A DNA stretch of 64,000 nucleotides from Apostichopus japonicus (lineage: Eukaryota; Echinodermata; Holothuroidea; Aspidochirotida; Stichopodidae): contig NC_092576.1 in NCBI RefSeq assembly GCF_037975245.1, forward strand, positions 9,813,501-9,877,500, in the 5' to 3' direction. Below the pieces are notes generated by a model. It was not told the DNA's origin. It was given only the letters and a program-made list of their open reading frames with translations, and searched no databases. The position numbers and the translations under genes are program-made. Positions 59,036 through 64,000 of the stretch are shown here, piece after piece. Each line of letters starts with the position of its first letter. Position 1 is the first letter of the stretch.

Positions 59036-62000
59036 AAGACTGTGTTGAGAGTAGGAGCAAAGAAGTGAAATGTATGTTTTCAGTCCTTATACAATAGACA
59101 TGCAACACTTTTCCCCAGAATATATGAATGACTAAAAATATGTTGAAGGCAATTTATTGCATTATGTTCACAGCAGATGTGTTAAACAGTTCAGTTACAT
59201 TTCACACATAGCAAACCATCGTCATGGTTACATATCAACAATGACACGAGTATCCAGTCCTATAGACTAGATTTGATGGAAGAACCTTAAATATATTTCC
59301 AGGACAGTTACTTCAAACGAAAGTGAAAAACTAAAATGATTGCAATTGTTGGGGAGGGGGATTAGGAGGAGGGTGGAGGTGAGGGTGGTGCTCGGGGACA
59401 ATAAGGAAGCCAGTGAAGTATATGACAGTTGACTATTTTAGAGGTTGCTCAATAAAACTTTCGGGGATGTTCTGTATCCCTTCATAACACATCAGTATAG
59501 CATTTTGCATGACAAAGACAATTTTTGTAAGATATTTTTTGGATCTAACACAGCAGAGCGAATGAGTTCATCATGGTGGCAATTCAACTGGAAATTCTTT
59601 TACATTTCTTTATAACATTTGCTTCACTCAGTCAAAGTAGAAAGTATTAGAAAAAAATGGATTTTGCGACAGAACGCTATACATATAGAAAACATTGGCA
59701 GCTAAGCAAACAGAACAAATATCTTACATGTATTTTCTCCCAAAAACTTCAACAAGAAAATTATAAAAGGTATGAAAAGCTATTGATGAACATCTGCAAT
59801 GATGAATATACAGACCAACCACTGGGAGAGACTGCCTTGGAGAATAGGTTACATTCAATGCACAAGATCTCATGTTAGAAAGAAAATACACAGATGGGGT
59901 TTCAACTAACCTTGTGGAATATGTTCCTCGTACAGAGAATGATCGCACTTTATGACAACTGAATATTTAAGGAAGGAAAGAGTCCTATTGACATAGGTTT
60001 CTAGAGGTTTAAACTCGCTCTTGGCTCCCTCATCACCGGACAAAAAAAATGATATGCTTGACAATTAAGATGGAAATGAAAAGACTAATTGTAATGAAAT
60101 ATGCATCAAATTTGCTATTGATCATGGGTTATAAAGTTGTATTCTCAAACAATTTTGAGATAGGACATCCTATACATGTTATATATTTAGTGTAACAAAA
60201 TATCAAAATTCGAATTAAAATCAGGTTTTTGTCCATAAGGGAATTATCAGTTGTAGATTATAGCATTTAAAAGCATGCATATGACACCGAGGCATTAAGA
60301 ATGGTTAAAAATGACAAATTTAGAAATCCACCTGTTTCGAGTATGCTAAAAATAAAGAGAACAAAAATTCCTAAGGAGATCAAATATATTGTAACGTCTA
60401 GGTAACGTTGTAAGACACAACCTGCAGATTTATTTTAGTTTGACTATTTTAGGAAAGCATTTAAAACTTTGACTTACTTAAAATGGTCGAATTAAGAATG
60501 TGGACCGAATACTCCACAGGCTACCCTTTCAGTTAAACTCAATTCATTAATCCTTCAGTACTGCTTTAAGTGCAAACAAAAAGAAAACAGTAGAAACTAG
60601 AAATTGGCAAAATTAATAAAGATAACTCTACGTTACGTTTAACATTGACACAGAGACTTAATCAAATTGTATTGAAAGTTTCATTCGTCTCTAATTTAGA
60701 CATTCTCGCAGGGCTTACCATTCTCATAGTTCAGAACATATTTCTACATCTCTATTAAGACCGAGAAATAACATTTATTAAAATAGCAATTGATTTCCAT
60801 ACAATAGATGATGGTAGTCGAAGAACGGAAAACATATAAAGTACAATTAATATCATCATATTTCCGCATATCTTGAGTAGCTCCAATAAGAAGGCTTACA
60901 GTAACTTCAAATAATATCACATGTAATTGAGTTATACTCGATACTGCGGAAGCGTTGAATTGAAACTGTTATGTACCTTGTCTTAACAGCATTTATAGCG
61001 GCCATGTTGTCAAATCGTAAAAAAAAGAGAAGAACTATTGGCTGATTTATATTGAGAAACAAATACCTCATCTTTCAATTGCATAAAACAAACGTACACG
61101 AGTCACTGTGTCGAAACTTCGTCACACCAAACATTAGTTAACTCCGATGCAAGATTGTGTTACAAACCGTTGATTTCAACCAGATGTCTCTTAGTATAAT
61201 TGCTGCCATGAGTCTTCTAAAACCATCGTACGTAAAGTTAATTCTGTTGAGCTGAATAGATTATATCATCCAGGATAGAGATAGTTCCTTCACATTTATC
61301 ACTTTCATAATTATCTTTACTAGAATATTATTTCTTTTTCGCGTCTCCAGATAAACATTCAAATGTTACGTTGTCCAACATGCATCGCAACGTCAGGTTT
61401 GTCCCCTATGTTACTTTATGAATTCCTGATTTCAAAGAATATCACAATAATTATTGTCCACAGTAGAAATTTTATCACCCTGTTTCTAACCATCATTGCT
61501 AGATTTTTCATATCCTCGACAATCCGTCTTTAGTTCCTGTGTAACTCGTTTAGCAAATATATATTATTTGTTATAGTTTATGTTCGTCTGCAGTTTTCTT
61601 TATAAGCTTTCAGCATTTTGATTTTTCTCTTTCTTGGTCAAACAGATACTGACAAACACATCTGATATAAATCGTTGTTGCCAACACCGATATTCATCGG
61701 TATTAGACGTATGATTTATGCTAAAAGTCGGAGAGGTGCCCCTAAAATGCGAATCAAAGTCTTCCATCCATAACACGAATTTGAGAAAATGTAAAAAAAC
61801 ACTAAACTGCAGTAATTATAATGTAATACATTTGATATACGCTGTACAACTTGCACATTGATATTCAGCTAAGCAAGAGACACTAACGTACAAAGGGGAA
61901 TTAGGCAATACACGGAAGCAATGCATTGCAAGGCAGATAAAAGGTTGTTCTTCACACATTAAGCGCAAAACGAAAATACAATATAGTTAAAGACAAAATG

Positions 62001-62140
62001 AAACTCTATCAAAATATTACAATACAAAAAAGCAAAAGTAAAAGGATAACGATAAAAATAAATGCTCTCATACGTTTAATAGGCTAATTTAAACGGATGA
62101 AAGCCCCATGAAGCGATAAAAAGAAAAGGAAAAAATCAGG
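59036..62140. other. Intergenic DNA, no supported gene
   Basis: A 73-codon frame at 59657-59878 has no recognisable domain or splice context. A G-rich patch lies at 59350-59400. Nothing else stands out. Confidence 0.5.
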
Positions 62141-63000
62141 TTTATTTGACGAAACTGAAAACCTTTTGATTAGGAGAGGTACAAACAATACGGTAGCTTA
62201 AAGGTTTAACTTGATTAGATAAGAGTGATAGAATATTATCAATTAATGATACTTTGGTATCTATTGCACGCCGATCTTAGATATTCAAGCAAAATAAGTC
62301 AAATAATCACAAGAGACAAGCATCGGCGTAGGAGTTAAGCTAAGCCATTAGTCAGAGTGACTACCAATTAATAGCCAGTCTGTAAAACCAGTGGTTACCT
62401 GTTTATAAAAACATCAGAATAGTCTTAGAATTATGTAAAAAAATTCGCAAATTCTGTTCCGTTATCATGTTCATGTTGTGCATTGTCAATGACAGTTAGA
62501 CGAGTACTGGCCTAACGTCGATTTCTTTGCAAAATTTAGTATGTTTAAAGGTATGCTGTATGGGCTCCAAATATGCTAGATATTCAAATATGGTCACCTT
62601 TGGTCAAAATTTTTAAACTGGTTTTATTACAACCTTCGAGGGATATTCTCTCACTGGGACAATTCAGTCATCTTGTGTGCTCATTTAGAATGTCTGAGAA
62701 CAATTTGAAAAGTAAAGACTTCCAGAAAAGTACTTTTTGAAAACTTCTAGCAATAGTAGCGTGCTATAATTTTGCTATAATTTACTGACTACCATCACAA
62801 TTACATGAAATCGACAATACTGTTAAAGGGGACACATGATATCTTTTAGCGAAACTGAAACCTTTTTGATTAGGAGAGGTACAAACACTACGGTAGCTGT
62901 TAGGTTAAATTGATTAGGCAAGAGTCACTGTGACAGAATATGATCAATAACTGATAATTGTGTAGCTAATGTACGCCGATCTTAGACAAGCAAAATACTA
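62140..63000. repeat. Direct repeat pair of about 150 bp
   Basis: 62145-62295 and 62845-62998 share TTTTGATTAGGAGAGGTACA, ACGGTAGCT and CGCCGATCTTAGA blocks with moderate divergence. Confidence 0.75.
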
Positions 63001-63204
63001 TTAGGAAATACAACAATATATCTGTCTTATTATTATTATTAATATATATATTATCTTTATCATATTTATTAAAGAACTTCAATGGAAAAGCCCAATAATG
63101 TAGGACTGAGGGATTATGGAAGGAAGGAAGGGAAAGGGGGGGGGGGGAGACAAATCCCAAGAGTGGTATCCTTCTATTCAAATTGGATAATCAGTAAGAT
63201 AACA

Positions 63205-63455
63205 AGTGGGAAATACTAAAGAGCGCCATCTATTTGCTGCCTCGCTAAACAGAGCCTCATCTTGTTAAAATAACAAGTAGGAAAAGGGTTGTTGGGTGAT
63301 AAGGGTACACCATACCATTATTGCACATCTGTCTCATACCTCTATGAAACATGAGTGGTTGTACATAAGGGGATGCATACTAATAGGAAATAATGAAGAG
63401 AGCCATCTATATTGCTCCCTCGCTAAACAAAAACTCATCTTGTTAAAATAATTGA
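63205..63455. repeat. Short direct repeat pair
   Basis: Blocks near 63208-63270 and 63384-63447 share GCCATCTAT, CCTCGCTAAACA and CTCATCTTGTTAAAATAA at a spacing of about 175 bp. Confidence 0.7.
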
Positions 63456-63953
63456 CTGCAGTGTCCTTTGGAAGATGGAACGCTTTGATTGTCCATTCTG
63501 TACAAAATATGAGAGTTATTTCAACAGCAAGAAGGTTACATTTGCTTAACCCTGTTTGTCTTCTTACGTTTATGAACACAGACTGATAACAAACGATAAG
63601 ACTATAGATGCATATTTGGCACCCTTTGTCTTTGTCAGTTTGAGCAAAGTTCGTGCCGTATCAATAATTGGGGGAGTGTGTTGGAATAGCTGGATTTGTG
63701 TTGGAGTGCGGCTGGTGGTATTTATACTAGATCACAATATTGTCGTTATGTGTTCGCCTTTTTAATTGAAGCAACTGGTCATTAGCATCGACTACGTGTT
63801 ACAATAACTTGTGGGTTGTAGTCCGTTAGTTCATTAGGAGGAAGCTTAATGATAAGTGCGACTCATTATCCGATTAATAGACGGTTAATATGCATAAGAT
63901 GGTTTGCAATAACAGTAACATTCCTCACTATATTTTATGTGGACGTTATAACC

Positions 63954-64000
63954 GGTGCTGTGGCCGAGTGGATAAAGGCGGTGGCATTTGAAGCAATGAG
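63954..64000 (+). mobile_element. tRNA-derived SINE head, cut by window end
   Basis: GGTGCTGTGGCCGAGTGGAT and CATTTGAAGCAATGAG match the SINE at 39232, with a box A closer to a real tRNA. Confidence 0.8.

Noticed and set aside
59657-59878. 73-codon forward frame
   Set aside because: Has charged, protein-like composition but no recognisable domain, homologous copy or splice evidence in the window.

Overview
The window is animal nuclear DNA: AT-rich, with GT-AG introns of about 0.3-2 kb, long non-coding stretches, and many miniature transposons, minisatellites and tRNA-derived SINEs. Its gene content (a LIV-1 type ZIP transporter and Ig-domain receptors with a tyrosine-kinase-like domain) fits a marine invertebrate. 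An echinoderm such as a sea cucumber is my best guess, but the species is inference only.

Layout. 0.2-2.6 kb: the last three coding exons of a ZIP zinc transporter (+). 2.8-6.8 kb: a hAT-type MITE with an 8-bp target duplication, a 50-bp minisatellite, and a small inverted repeat around a foldback MITE. 6.8-18.3 kb: a large inverted duplication. Its left arm holds a reverse-strand, kinase-less copy of an Ig receptor. Its right arm holds the ectodomain, membrane and juxtamembrane exons of receptor gene 1 (+), whose kinase-like exons continue to 22.35 kb. 22.4-42.5 kb: repeat-rich non-coding DNA with an orphan, frameshifted V-type Ig exon (-) at 31 kb and a decayed second copy at 37.9 kb. 42.6-52.24 kb: receptor gene 2 (+), a full paralogue with the same exon phases. 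52.3-64 kb: repeats, SINEs and MITEs with no gene I can support.

Main biology. Receptor genes 1 and 2 encode two glycan-rich Ig domains, a short stalk of symmetrical phase-1 exons, one membrane helix, a 25-nt micro-exon, a juxtamembrane segment with a conserved SRELPPI motif, a receptor-tyrosine-kinase fold and a conserved two-tyrosine tail. In both, the HRD motif is HPG, the catalytic-loop Asn is Lys and DFG is DFW, so both are predicted pseudokinases. The three copies of the first Ig exon in the inverted duplication differ almost only at amino-acid-changing positions, and more than their introns do, while the juxtamembrane exon is identical in both arms. This pattern points to diversifying selection on the ectodomain and constraint on the inner segment, as in immune or self-recognition receptors. 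That role is inference. No signal-peptide exon was found upstream of gene 1 or gene 2.
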